A stretch of 64,000 nt of DNA, taken from the NCBI GenBank assembly GCA_031216445.1, contig CM062210.1:12473501-12537500 (forward strand), in the 5' to 3' direction. The DNA is from Lateolabrax maculatus (Eukaryota; Chordata; Actinopteri; Acropomatiformes; Lateolabracidae). The notes beneath the pieces were generated by a model. The model saw only the letters and a program-made list of their open reading frames with translations, made no database searches and was not told the DNA's origin. Of the stretch, positions 41,201 to 52,342 are shown in pieces. The position numbers and the translations under genes are program-made. Position 1 is the first letter of the stretch; every line of letters starts with the position of its first letter.

Positions 41201-41460
41201 CTGTTGGAGAGGTCGTGTTTGGCGAGGAGACGGTCGGAGGAGTGAGGGCCACGTAGCTCTCAGGCGGCCGGGTAGTGGAGAAGAGCTGACGTAGACTTCG
41301 GACGCGCATGCGTGTGAGCTGCTTCTTCTTTTTTTTTTAATTATTATTATTTGTGAGCGGGAGTTCTTGTTCACAGCGCCGCCTGCAGGCCGGGAGGGTG
41401 ACATGCACCGAGACAGGCGGTCGGCTGCAATTACAGCGACAGTGGCGGTGGGTTCATCCT
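41201..41460 (-). promoter_or_regulatory. sec61g: sec61g noncoding exon 1 and CpG-rich promoter
   Basis: The donor gtaaga lies just below 41201, so the noncoding first exon ends there. The sequence above is GC- and CpG-rich compared with the AT-rich surroundings, typical of a housekeeping promoter. It contains CGCGCATGCG at 41303-41312, close to the NRF1 consensus, and TGACGTAG at 41287-41294, a CREB/ATF-like site. The transcription start is not determined. Confidence 0.65.
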
Positions 41461-43605
41461 AGTTTACTCAGTTTCTTAAGTAGGTCCAGCTTTATTCCAA
41501 CGCGTTTTAAAAATAGGAAAGCACGTTATTGTTATTTAGGTTATTTGCAAGACTTAAAAAAATTGCTGACTTCTTACCTCCTCTTTTTTTCCCCCACACA
41601 TACATTGTATTCCTACTGAATGAAAACAGCTACCTGCACTATCCTATTCACCGTGCCTTTGTCTGTCTAATTATTTCCAATTTAATAATCTAATAATTAT
41701 TGTGATAATTTCATCACTTGGCATGTTTCCTCCTCTTATTCCTACATATAAATGCATGTTACTGCTGTGTGTTTCTGTCACAGCAGGGCAGCTGTGGGAT
41801 CAGTACTGATACTGGGGTTGTCAATTTAAAAATGTAGTATTAGTAAAGTATTCCTTTATATGTATCTGGTAAAAAAAAAATAAATCCAGACCCAGTCTCT
41901 GTCTTAATAACAAACTACTGTATGTAGTTAAATGGAGTGAAGCAAGTAGGAATATGTTGCTGTCAGTTTATTAGAATTAAGCAAGAACTGTTTTAAAATA
42001 CAGTACATTTCTGTAAGGACAGCTGGTTGATGGGATATTGTTACTTGGTGAGTGTGATTATACATCTAAAGCATAATACACACATTGCTTTGAGGGCGCA
42101 TTGGTCCTAGACTCCTTGTAGCCACTCCTCTTGCTCATGCCACATTCCTTTAGTCTTAAATACTCCCTCATGTGATTTAGATTAAGATACAGTTTTTTAA
42201 TAGAATTCTGGCATTTTCTCTTGATCTTTGCTCTCCATTATACTGTTTCTATGGTGTGACAAGTACCACATTTACAATAATACTCATGTCTAGTGAAAGA
42301 CAAGTACATGTCCTGCAGTGCACTGTATTCATTACACTGTTTCCCATCCATTATTGGGCCTTAATCAATTTGAAAAATAATGAATAATGATAAGTACTGT
42401 ACTATAAGCAGCAGGAGTCCAACAATACTTTTAACATTCACTTTCATGAATTGACCCTGGAGTAAGTCACATCTAAATTCAGTCATCTGTTTGGGTGGCA
42501 CTGGCTAAGACCTTAAGACCCCCAACTCTCTCATTATTAATACACTAAATTTACCTAATCTCTTTAAACTCTCAAAGGCAAAATTCATCTCGGTATCACA
42601 TGTAACTGCATCTGAAAATGTCAACCCAACAGCTGGGAAAATATTAGCATTAAGTGAATACACAACTTTGCAATATGTTTGCCAGTCCAAAAGGTTTTAT
42701 TTTTACATTATGTACATATTGTCACATTAAAATATTCCAAATTTCAGAGGCTTTGCTGAAGCCTCAACATGGTGACGTATTGTAACTATATTATGATTAC
42801 AATCACAATGTAAATATATTATGTTTATAATGTATTGAGGTAACTGTATTACCTCAGTACAGATCATTTTACATTTTCTTTCCTCAGCTAACAGGAAGGA
42901 ATCTGAAACTGAAAGTTGCATGATATAATGCTGTTCAATAAAACAGTTCAATGAAAAACATTTTAAAAATTGTAGACCAATGGCTCATGTTTTACTGATC
43001 AGTAAAGGTATATCCTGATACTTTAAGGACCCACTTCATATTAACTGCCATAAAAGTCCTTTAACTGTCGACCGAAATACTGTATGTGTGCTCTGATGTA
43101 CAGTATTTAATTCAAATGGTACTTTAAAAATGTTTAAAGCCAAATTGTTCATCAGTGCAGAAAACGATCCTACTGCCACAGTGGGACTTGCAAACTGAGT
43201 GGAGCATGTAAGAGGGACTTTCACAAACCAGGCCATTTTCATCGAAAGCAACACCATGCTGGCTTACGCCTTTGCAAACTAACAACAATATAGTCCAGCA
43301 TCTGCATCAGGATACAAAACTGACTAAACAAAGAATGCCCACATCAGTTAGCAAAGTACAGTGAAAAAAATGTTCAAAAGTATTTTTTCAAATTCTACAA
43401 AAAGTAACCTAATGTATGTCAGTGAATGCTAACAGACAGTTTGACAGTGGATTTATTTTTGATATCTTATAAAATAAAGGAGCTCTTGGTAGTAATCTAA
43501 TCACTTTTGGACTGTACTGTGCTTTGAGTCATAAAATACTTTCACAACAGACACATTAATGCCTCTATAAACGCATATCCTTCACTGCAGTTAATTTGCC
43601 ACTAT
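41461..43605. other. sec61g to reductase-A intergenic region
   Basis: AT-rich DNA with no coding signal on either strand. The right end holds the 3' untranslated region of the reductase copy A; minus-strand AATAAA signals are at 43452-43457 (about 150 bases after the stop) and 42696-42701. Confidence 0.6.
43452..43457 (-). terminator. candidate poly(A) signal for reductase copy A
   Basis: AATAAA on the minus strand about 150 bases after the TGA stop. A second candidate is at 42696-42701, so which is used is open. Confidence 0.45.
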
Positions 43606-46600
43606 TCACTGCCAGGTAATGCCAAGCATGTCGCAGCTGATCTCCCACAGTTTGTGGCCCAAGTCGTCATCAGAAGCAGTCCTCGAGCACCTTGCTGGAG
43701 CGCAGTCACTAAGCATGACAGGGACATAAAATTGCCATTACATACTGTGTGCAGCATTTGTGCGAGTGTTCAATAATAAAAAAAAAGCTACATACAGAAT
43801 GACCTTTTATCGGTCAGCAGGTGGTAATACTGAGCAGTGTGAAGCCAGCACTCTGGCTGGCATAACCAACTGGAAGTTGGCTGAAATACTGTGTGTACCT
43901 GAAATAGCCTCCACTCTGGCTGTCCAGGCTTGGCTCCACAGCACAGTAGATGGTGGTCTGTGCTCCCTCCACTGTTGTCTTGGTGAAAACCCTGAAGATC
44001 TTCACTGCCACCTGGATACACTGGTGCTGGTGCCTCCACAGGTCAGACTGCACCACCCCCGGGTGCAGAGAGAACACGCTCACCCCTGTACCTGCAGCAC
44101 GTATACATGCACCTACACCGTCACCTACACACACACTGCATATTCATGTTAACACATGCAAGCAAGACTAACATTCACACACTCTGCTGTGATTTTGCAT
44201 ACGATTTACACATATTTCTGGGCAAACAGTAGCTGTATGAGTGGCTGAGTAAGTCTTAAATTATTTTTTTTTCTTTCACTTAAGTGCCTTATCTTTTGTG
44301 TGTTTCTGAGTTAAAATCCTAATGGACTGAGTTTCAATAGCTGTACTCAAGTATCTAATCAGCCATTAAAGTCATTTCTTTCAGTTCTTTGCCATTAAGC
44401 AAAAGAACAAAAAGAACAATGCTTTCCTGATTCACCTTTCTTAGCAAGAACCATAAAGGGTCTCCTTCTCTCTACCCAATATAAAGCAAAATGTCCCATT
44501 AGAAGTTACCCATCAAGCCTCCAAGCCCAGACATCAAGACTTACCTAAATCAACCAAATTCCAAACCAAAGCTGACCTCATCTCACCTCACCTTGTAACC
44601 TCTTGGCAAGTGAGCGTGCAAAGAGGACGTTAGCCAGCTTGCTCTGTCCATAGGCCTTCATGGTATCATAACTCCTGTCACTGTTGATGTCATCCAGTCG
44701 AAGCCCGGTCCAGGTGTGGGCCACGGATGCCACGACGACAATACGGGCAGGAGCTGAGCGCTTGATGAGGTCCAGCAGCAGGTAAGTCAACAGGAAGTGA
44801 CCTGGGGAAAGTGATGAGACACATGCTTTCAGGCTATTGTCTCACGCTGCTCAAACAAATGTCAAAGCAAATAGAAAGAAGTCACTACACCACACTGTGA
44901 TGGGATTTCTACACCTCAGGGGGTCTGAAAATCTAATCCTGGAGAACAGGTATCACCACTTCCACTCATACTTATACCAAAATTTATCATGATATTATTG
45001 CTGAATCTTTAGTTTGTGGTGTACTTGTGATTCAATGTGAGTTAAAAGTGTTTTCCATAGTCAGCATACAGTAGTTGATCAGAAAGTCATAACCCCTCTA
45101 TATACAAACACAGCTGTTTTAATTTCAGTTTGTGGAACAATCTTGACTATGCTAACATAAACATCGTCATTCTTATCTTAGTTCTCACTAACAAAGTTCA
45201 CCTGCATTTGTCATTCATTCAGCCCTTTATGAGCTGTCTGAATGGAAACCACCATGTGTTAAAAGCCAAACAGTTTTCTGTGATCAACAATCTAACATTA
45301 TTCCTGCTGATGTGTTAAACACGGTATCAGCCATTCGGTACACCAACTATCTTGAAACAAACTAAAACACAGATTACTGTTCAGGGTACATAGCGGCACT
45401 GCCATTATATTTTTGGTTTCCTTGCCATTGTTCTCTATTTCCTGTTTTACTGTCGACTCATCCAGACTTCCTCGTTATTTAAAGTATATGTATACATGAG
45501 AAGGATGTTTGTGAATGTACAGGTATGTACAGTATTTATGTATGTGTGTGTGCGCATATGTGTGTGGGTGACCGTGTTCGAGCACAGAGTGTTCTTCTCA
45601 CAGTCAGCCTGTGACAAAAATACCACTGAGGAACAGATAATTGGGAAGGAAGCCATGGTCCAATACAGGGAAAACACTGACAGCTTGAAGAAAACAGTAA
45701 CTCTGTTTCATTTTCCTGACTGATATTTTGGTCAGCTTGGTTGAAAATGTTTTGTACGGCTTCTTAATACCACTGCATATGGATACACATATTTTTAACT
45801 TCTTTAGTCAGAAAGGCCCTCCTCTTTCTATGTAATCGTACCATTAAAAAACTCAAAGATATGACTGCCAATTGTTACATAAATTACCAATTTTTAAATT
45901 TATCTCGCTGATTCTCGAAAAATGTACGTGAACATGAATTTTCAAATCCAGGTCGAGACCATAACTTCCAGTATGACTTACCCAAATGATTGACCCCTAA
46001 CTGCATTTCAAACCCGTCAGCAGTCTTGGAGTAGGGACACATCATGATGCCTGCATTGTTTATCAGGATATTCACTTGTTTCTCCTCTGAAAAGAACATC
46101 CCACACAAACACAAAAAGATAAGGAAGAAATAGTAATAATTTAGTATCATAGGTTAAATAAATGATATAGAGCTCCTATGCAAGGCAGCGGCCTAACAAT
46201 CGGGAGAAATTTGGAGTTCAGTGTCTCGCTCCCAGACATGTCGGGGGGATCGGACCACCAACCGCGTGACTAATGGACAACCAACACTACCTCCTGAACC
46301 ACATTTGCCCTATTTAGGAAAGCCATCACTGTTTCAGGAGGATACTGAAAGGAAACGTGTGTTCAATAAGTGAGGACATTAATGGTTAGTGACCATTTAC
46401 CTTTGTTGACGAGTTCAGCGAATGCTCTGATGGACTTGGTGTCAGATAGATCCAGTTTCCTGATGACCAAATTCTCATTTCCTGTGTCTTCCAAAATCTC
46501 CGCCCGTGCTTCCTCTGCCCTCTCCAGATCCCTGCACGCCATGACGATGCGTGCACCTGAAAAACAAAGCTCAGGAGTTATGATAACGTCATAACTCCTC

Positions 46601-48235
46601 ATTGCACATTACTTTCTGCCCACAGCCTAAAGACATACAGCTCAGGTGAACTTTAAACTTTAAATAGCCTCTTGGTACAAGTTTGTTTATGGGTGCTTGG
46701 TAGGATAGACTCAACCCCCCTCATATTCCTGAGTAAAAATAAGCTAGAATAGAAATCCAATGATGGATGGATGGCCTGGAGAGCATTTCACCATGAACTC
46801 ATTTCTGTGGTATTTATTCTTGTGTTTGTTTTGATTGAGGCTTTATCTTTGTACTGCAAGTAGATCTTTTACAAATCGACAAGACAATAACATCCATTAT
46901 ACTGCAATATATGTACCGTACATTGTGATATATTAAGACAAATATTCTATTCACGGGAGGTGTGAATCCCTCAAACTCAAAACTTGAAAAGCTCTGCTCA
47001 TTTGCAGGCATAAAAAGCTACCTACGTCAATTAAGGAGGAAGGGCATACATCTCTCTCTATGCTCTCATTTAGCCAACCACTCCGCTCACATGAACACAG
47101 GACCCCTTCAACTGTGTCATTCTCATACGCCTCTGACGCAAATTACGATTCATTCTCCTTAATGAGCCCAGAAAGGGTTTTGAGGACACATACACACACT
47201 CTCTCTTTCTGACTCCCCCCACACACAAACATGCGTGCATGCCCACACAAACAGACAGACAAACCACAAATAGACAGACACGTCCCCCCCACCCCACACA
47301 CACACATTCACACACAAAATAAAATAGCTGCTGTGCCCAGCAATTATGGAAGAGGAGAGCCATTAATCAGTTGGAGCGTAGCGTCTGTATCCCATCACAG
47401 TGTCTTTGTTTCTCCCCTGCTGTTCCCATGGTGGAAAACCCAATTGTTCCCACATTTCCCTGGCAGCGAAGTTCACTCAATCAAAAAAAAAAGAAGGTAA
47501 ACAAACAGTGAGAATTGAAGGTAATACAGAGTCAAGTTGCATGCATAAATAATGCCAGTATGCAAGTAAAGTCAAGCCTGATCACATTCTGTATATTCAG
47601 ACTCAATAATATGTAATTATATTACAGCACTCCCTCCTTTCTTTTTTCAAACAATAACATTTGTCATTTGACATGGATGAGTTATATGCGCATTTCACTT
47701 TGTCAGCATGGTAAAAGCACCTAAAAGATCAAAAATTTTATAACCAAACAAATGAATTATTTAAAAGGATGAGATTCAGTTTGGTTACAGTGCCCCAAGG
47801 AACCACCTTCTGTTATGAATCCCTGCAAATCTAATCATATTGTCATCATGCTATTACATAATCTCATTTACTGAAAGGTGATGCAGTAATTTGACAGTGA
47901 ATTCTCCAAGAGCAAGGACCACAGTATTATTATTTTCCTCTGGCAGTGATGATTCTTTTTTTTTTCACTTTTCCTTTTTCATGCTGTATATATATAAATT
48001 TTATGTGACCACAAAAAAATGAATATACCTGGGTGCTCTTTTATCTTAAAAAATAATTTTCTTAACATGTGCACACGTGAAAACAAACACACATGCACTC
48101 ACACAAACGCACTTTTTGAAAAAACTAGAGCCAGATGCCATGCTGAGCTTTTCAAGTGTAGACCAATGAACAAACTGAATCACGTATGCAGAACCAGTTT
48201 TCATATTACTCACTCTGCGTGTGTGTGTGTGTGTG

Positions 48236-48272
<37 letters not shown>

Positions 48273-49047
48273 GCTGCTGGGTGCACCCTCCCATCTCTCT
48301 TTGTTGCCTGTCTGGCTCGGGAGGGGAGCAGACCCTCACAATGCTCCCTCTGTCCCCTTGATGCCTCGTCCGTCTTCCATCCCTGCCATTTGTCATTCAC
48401 TTGGTTTGGTGAAAAGTGTTAAGCAGCAGGTTCATTTTGGTTAACATAGCCACGGATCTCTTTTCCCTGTTGCCCGTTGTCTTGGTCTTGGAATATGTAA
48501 GAGGTATGCTGAAGTTACAAAATCACTTGATACAGCCTGATATTCCCACCAAAACATATGCAGAATGAACACATTGAATAAGCAAACAAGCAGGATTAAA
48601 CCTGATTCTATGCTGGAGGTCTGAAGACAGAGGACACACTTAAAGATCACGCTTTATAGCTTTAAATCACCCAGGCATTAGAAGTGCTTAATGCCAGGGG
48701 GAAAAGAGTGGAATGTGTAAGTCACAGTCAAAGTCAAAGCTGGTGAAAAATGAAAGACAACATGGGAAAATGCAAAAAGGCAGGTACACTTCAGTGCGAC
48801 TGAGCCAGAAATAGACTGAGTCAGTGGGAGAGACAGACACACAGCTGCACAGAAAAGCCTGAGCGCTACCTCTTCTTGCCAGGTCCCTGGCCGTTTCTTT
48901 GCCAATACCAGTGTTGGCTCCGGTGATGATGACTGTTTTCCCATCCAGCCTCTCCTCAGATGACCAGCGGTTGCAACACACACTCCTGGACAACACAGGC
49001 AACAAGTAAAGCATCAATAAAGGAAAAACCCATGAATCCCAGAAAAC

Positions 49048-49103
<56 letters not shown>

Positions 49104-49846
49104 GCATTTCCCTTCAAAATAAGTAAAGGGATGTTTCCAAACTCCACTGCTTTACTGGCGGTAATCTACTTTGTCTATTTATACACATTCAGTCAGAAAC
49201 ATGATACTTGGAATTTTCCACAAAAGTAAAGAAATGTGTTAATATGCGAATAGAAAAATCAATCACGCCAAGCACGATCCATAAAATGATGATTACAGTG
49301 ACTCTTTGACAAAAAACATTTAGACAGTTTCCTGTTACATTTAAGCACAAATCTTTTTGTGTTTGCTGTATCCCGTATAACAGGTGATCTGCGTCTCTAT
49401 GCCCTGATAAAGCTGTGAACAATCCCTGCAAGAATGAAACAAAATCTCCAGACCAAACTCCCTGCAACAGATTCGCAGGAGCGAAAAAAAAAACAACAAA
49501 AAAAAACAAACAAGTAAACCGAGTGGTTCATAACACCGAATCACTCTACATAAATCACCATTTAAATCATTCACAAGCGAAAGAAAAACGATCTGAAACG
49601 ACGTTTCTAATCTACTGCCAAATCTGCTGGCACCGTGTGGTGTAATCCCCCCCCAACATTTCTAACATTCCTTGTTATTAATAGAGCCGCATAACCTTCT
49701 TTCTTTTTCTTTCTTTCTTTCTTTCTTTCCTCTTTTTTTATTATTTTTTTAAATTTCTTTTTAAATTTTTCTTTTTTTTAATTTTTTTTTTTTTTTTACC
49801 GCCTGTGTATTCCCCCCCCTCCCCCCCATCCTTACCTGCAGTACAT
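43606..49846 (-). CDS. retinol dehydrogenase 11/12-like SDR, copy A
   Basis: An NADP(H)-dependent short-chain dehydrogenase/reductase. RDH11/RDH12 relatives reduce retinal and other aldehydes; the substrate here is not shown by sequence. Coding exons are 49836-49846, 48870-48985, 46401-46556, 45982-46086, 44592-44801, 43899-44091 and 43606-43708, 894 nt in all, for 297 residues. Motifs: TGANTGIG (residues 25-32, cofactor loop), ACRD (Arg favouring NADPH), NNAG (104-107), catalytic Ser155, and YGQSK with Tyr180 and Lys184. SLHPGVV follows, and the C-terminus [10 protein letters not shown] matches the RDH11/12 ending. [15 protein letters not shown] is the family's signature stretch. The start [11 protein letters not shown] is short: about 19 residues precede the fold, where mammalian RDH12 has about 38 including a membrane helix. 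The ATG is 11 bases before the first donor. A longer in-frame upstream reading is open but has no ATG that I could confirm. Confidence 0.9.
46170..46305 (-). mobile_element. tRNA-derived SINE fragment in reductase copy A intron 3
   Basis: Read on the minus strand it begins with a tRNA-like head: TCAGGAGGTAGTG resembles box A, and GGTGGTCCGATCC resembles the GGTTCGATCC box B. A body with GACACTGAACTCC, as in teleost SINEs, follows. It is degenerate and not a functional tRNA gene. It sits in the intron between exons 3 and 4, in the same orientation as the gene. Confidence 0.6.
48217..48268. repeat. (GT)n microsatellite in reductase copy A intron 2
   Basis: Reads as CA on the gene's sense strand; one ACT interruption. 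Confidence 0.9.
49049..49098. repeat. (TA)25 microsatellite in reductase copy A intron 1
   Basis: A pure TA run ending 63 bases before exon 2 in the gene's direction. Confidence 0.95.
49695..49797. repeat. (CTTT)n and T-rich tract
   Basis: Tetranucleotide CTTT units followed by long T runs; purine-rich on the strand of the reductase gene. Confidence 0.85.
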
Positions 49847-50060
49847 TATTCCCCGGGAGCAACAAATGTCCACCCTCGGGAAAGCACTTCACCGGGAGAT
49901 CGGCTCGGCCCCTCGCTCAGCCCTGCTCCGGCGGCTCTCGGCGGGCTCGGGGGCTCGTCGCCTCTCCTCGCCGCCGCCGCATCCCGGGCTGGGCCAATCA
50001 GGACGCGAGCTGCCGCGTAATTGACGGGCGAGTTCAGGGAGAGCCGCGGCTCTCCTCCTC
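49847..50060 (-). promoter_or_regulatory. GC-rich promoter / 5' UTR of reductase copy A
   Basis: A CpG-dense block directly upstream of the first coding exon, with no TATA box near the ATG. An inverted CCAAT (CCAATCA at 49994-50000 on the plus strand) is present. A minus-strand frame from ATG 50149 to a stop at 49889-49891 would be an upstream ORF with ten consecutive arginines if transcription starts far enough upstream. The start site is unknown. Confidence 0.5.
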
Positions 50061-50092
50061 CTCCTCCTCCTCCTCCTCCTGCTGCTGCTGCT
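50051..50092. repeat. (CTC)n(CTG)4 trinucleotide repeat
   Basis: A compound triplet run at the upstream edge of the copy A promoter. Confidence 0.9.
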
Positions 50093-50449
50093 GGGAGTCA
50101 CAGGAGGCAGCTCCGTGCTACCAAAGTGACTTCTCACCACAGTCCCCATGAATTCAAGTAGCTCTAACTAGGCTTGCCCACTGGAAGAAGAGGTCGGCAA
50201 TGGTTGATTGTGCTGTAACACAATCACATAACATTGCTTCCTGTCGACTTGAGCTCCTCCAAAGTCAAATTGGAGCAGGTTACCAATGCCTCATGGGGAT
50301 TTCCAAAATTAGCTGTTAAGTCTAAAAAAAAAAAAAAAAAAAGCCACAACCTTGCTAAATACTGAATAACTCCCTCAGAGGAGGGGTTCTTGACACAACC
50401 AACCAAAGTCAATTTTGTTTAGCCTATAAAGTTGGGCAAAATCACTGCA

Positions 50450-52060
50450 GAAGTTATGAGTAGGTCTAGGCCGTACCTTAAAACATTATTTACAGAGACC
50501 CAGCAAGTCTCGCCATGAGCAGACGCTTGGCAACAGTGGTGAGGAAAAACTCTCTTTTTGACAGGTAGAAACCTCGAGCAGAACCGGGCTCTGGGTGGGC
50601 GGCCGTCTGCATCAACCAGTTGGGTTGAAATGGAAAGAGAGAGAGGGGGAGGAAGGAGAGAGAGAGAAAAATAGTATAAAAAGTCTAATAATTATTATTG
50701 CAGCAGTGGGTGTGGAGCAGGAACATGGGGGCAGTAGACGGCCTGTAATCACAGATCCAGACTCTACAGCTCCAGAGGCAGAAATACCTGCAGAAGGTAA
50801 TAAAGCACAAAGCTGCGGGAGAGCGAAGATGTCAAGTTAGTAACATGCAATAATGGGATAAGAATGCATACAGATGGAGAGGGAGATGAGGAGAGAGGAG
50901 CGCAGTGCATCATGGGAAATGGGTAACCCTGCATTCTGTGAGTGCAGGGCTCTAGTGGGGTAATACGGTACTATGAGCCTTTTAAGATACGATGGTGCCT
51001 GACCATTAAGAGCTTTGTAAGTGAGGAGGAGGATTTTAAATTATATTCTGGATTTCACAGGGAGCCAGTGCGGAGAAGCTAGTATTGGAGAAATATGTTC
51101 TCTTTTGCTATAGTTCCTGTCAGTACACGTGCAGCAGCATTCTGGATCAGCTGGAGAGTCTTTAGAGTCTTATTGGGGCAGCCCAACACTAAGAAATTGC
51201 AATAATCCAGTCTGGAAGTATGAAATGCATGGACAAATTTTTCTGCATCATGTTATGTAGGTGAAAAAAGGCAGTCCTTGAAGTCTGTTTTATATTGGAG
51301 CTTAAGGACATGTCCTGATCAAAGCTTACTCCTATTTTCCTTACAGTGGTGCTGGAGGCCAGGGCAATGCCATCTAGAGTAACTATTTGATAGATAATGC
51401 GTCTCAGAGGTGTTTAGGGCCAGGTACAATAACTTCATTTTTTTCTGCATTTAACAGCAGTAAATCGCAGGTCATCCAGGTTTTTATGTCTTTGAAGGGA
51501 CAGTTCACCCCAAAATCAAAAATACATATTCTCCTCTTGGCCCAGCCAAATCTGCCCGCCCAAGCCTCCTCACCAGCAACAGCATCAGTGGCAATGACAG
51601 GCGCGTCGATACGGTTGCCGGTTGTAGTTCGATAGAAAAAAAATAGAAACAGTAGCTTAATATCCTCAGCAGTCCCATCACAGCAATGATGCTGTGAATT
51701 ATCTTGAGTAACCGGGTCATGATTTCTGGAAAGGGACATTGCTGTTGAATTCTTTTTTTTTGTGCTTTGAGCAGCACAAGCCGAGTGCCATTTACTTCCG
51801 TTATATGAGAGAGAGGGCAGACATGTCCACGCCCAATTTCTCCAAAACTCGGGCACTCACACCAAAACAATCCAGATGGATAAATAGTACTAAAGGTAAG
51901 ACGAAAAAAAAGATGTAATTTTGATCTGTCCCTATAAGGCAGCACTGAAGTTTGGCTTACTGGCTAACTTCACCTGGCTGCATCTATAGATATAATTGGG
52001 TGTCATTTGCATAACAATGACAGTTTATGAAGTGCTGAGTCAACCAAAACACACAAGAAC
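50450..52060 (-). mobile_element. decayed LINE (non-LTR retrotransposon) 3' fragment
   Basis: On the minus strand, 52016-51990 encodes CYANDTQLY, matching the CYADDTQLY reverse-transcriptase catalytic motif with one Asp changed to Asn. After the insertion at 51496-51933 the frame resumes with DIKTWMTCDLLLLNAEKNEV, then VTLDGIALASSTTV-like and LPDWIIA-like stretches typical of L2/Rex1-type fish LINEs, with stops and frameshifts. The 50450-50950 part (for example AACAGTGGTGAGGAAAAACT) resembles common teleost 3' LINE sequence that I know from memory. The exact clade is inference. It lies between the two reductase copies. Confidence 0.75.
51496..51933. mobile_element. inverted-repeat element (MITE-like) nested in the LINE
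   Basis: The left end AGGGACAG (51496-51503) is the reverse complement of the right end CTGTCCCT (51926-51933). The similarity extends inward as AAAATcaaAAATACAT against AAAATTACAT. The flanks TTGA and ATAA are each one base from TTAA, hinting at a piggyBac-type target. It interrupts the LINE reading frame between the YAND and DIKTWM motifs. The internal frame of about 146 aa is not a recognised protein. The end TTGGGGTGAACTGTCCCTTTAA-type is frequent in fish DNA, from memory. Confidence 0.7.
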
Positions 52061-52089
52061 AATAAGCAGTTTTGAATATCAGTAATATT

Positions 52090-52095
52090 TTTATT
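52090..52095 (-). terminator. poly(A) signal of reductase copy B
   Basis: AATAAA on the minus strand, about 250 bases past the TAA stop at 52343-52345. Confidence 0.5.
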
Positions 52096-52342
52096 AGCAG
52101 CTGCTATTTTAATTTCTTTCTCCAACTTATTAGCATCTCAACCTCCATGACACTTTACCTCAAACTCTATTACAATAAGTAGGTTAGACTTGCATTTGTG
52201 TCTTTACACAGTTTTTATCCATCACATTTTCAGCATTCACCAAACCTAATGTCAGCACAATATTTGCAACACTAAGGGTATCACTGTATGTGCTCATTAC
52301 TCGTTTCATAGCATGTAGGAGAGCCTATTTAAGTCTGTACGT

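Noticed and set aside
51505..51945. 146-aa minus-strand ORF
   Set aside because: Lies within the inverted-repeat element, matches no protein family that I know, and overlaps another random frame.
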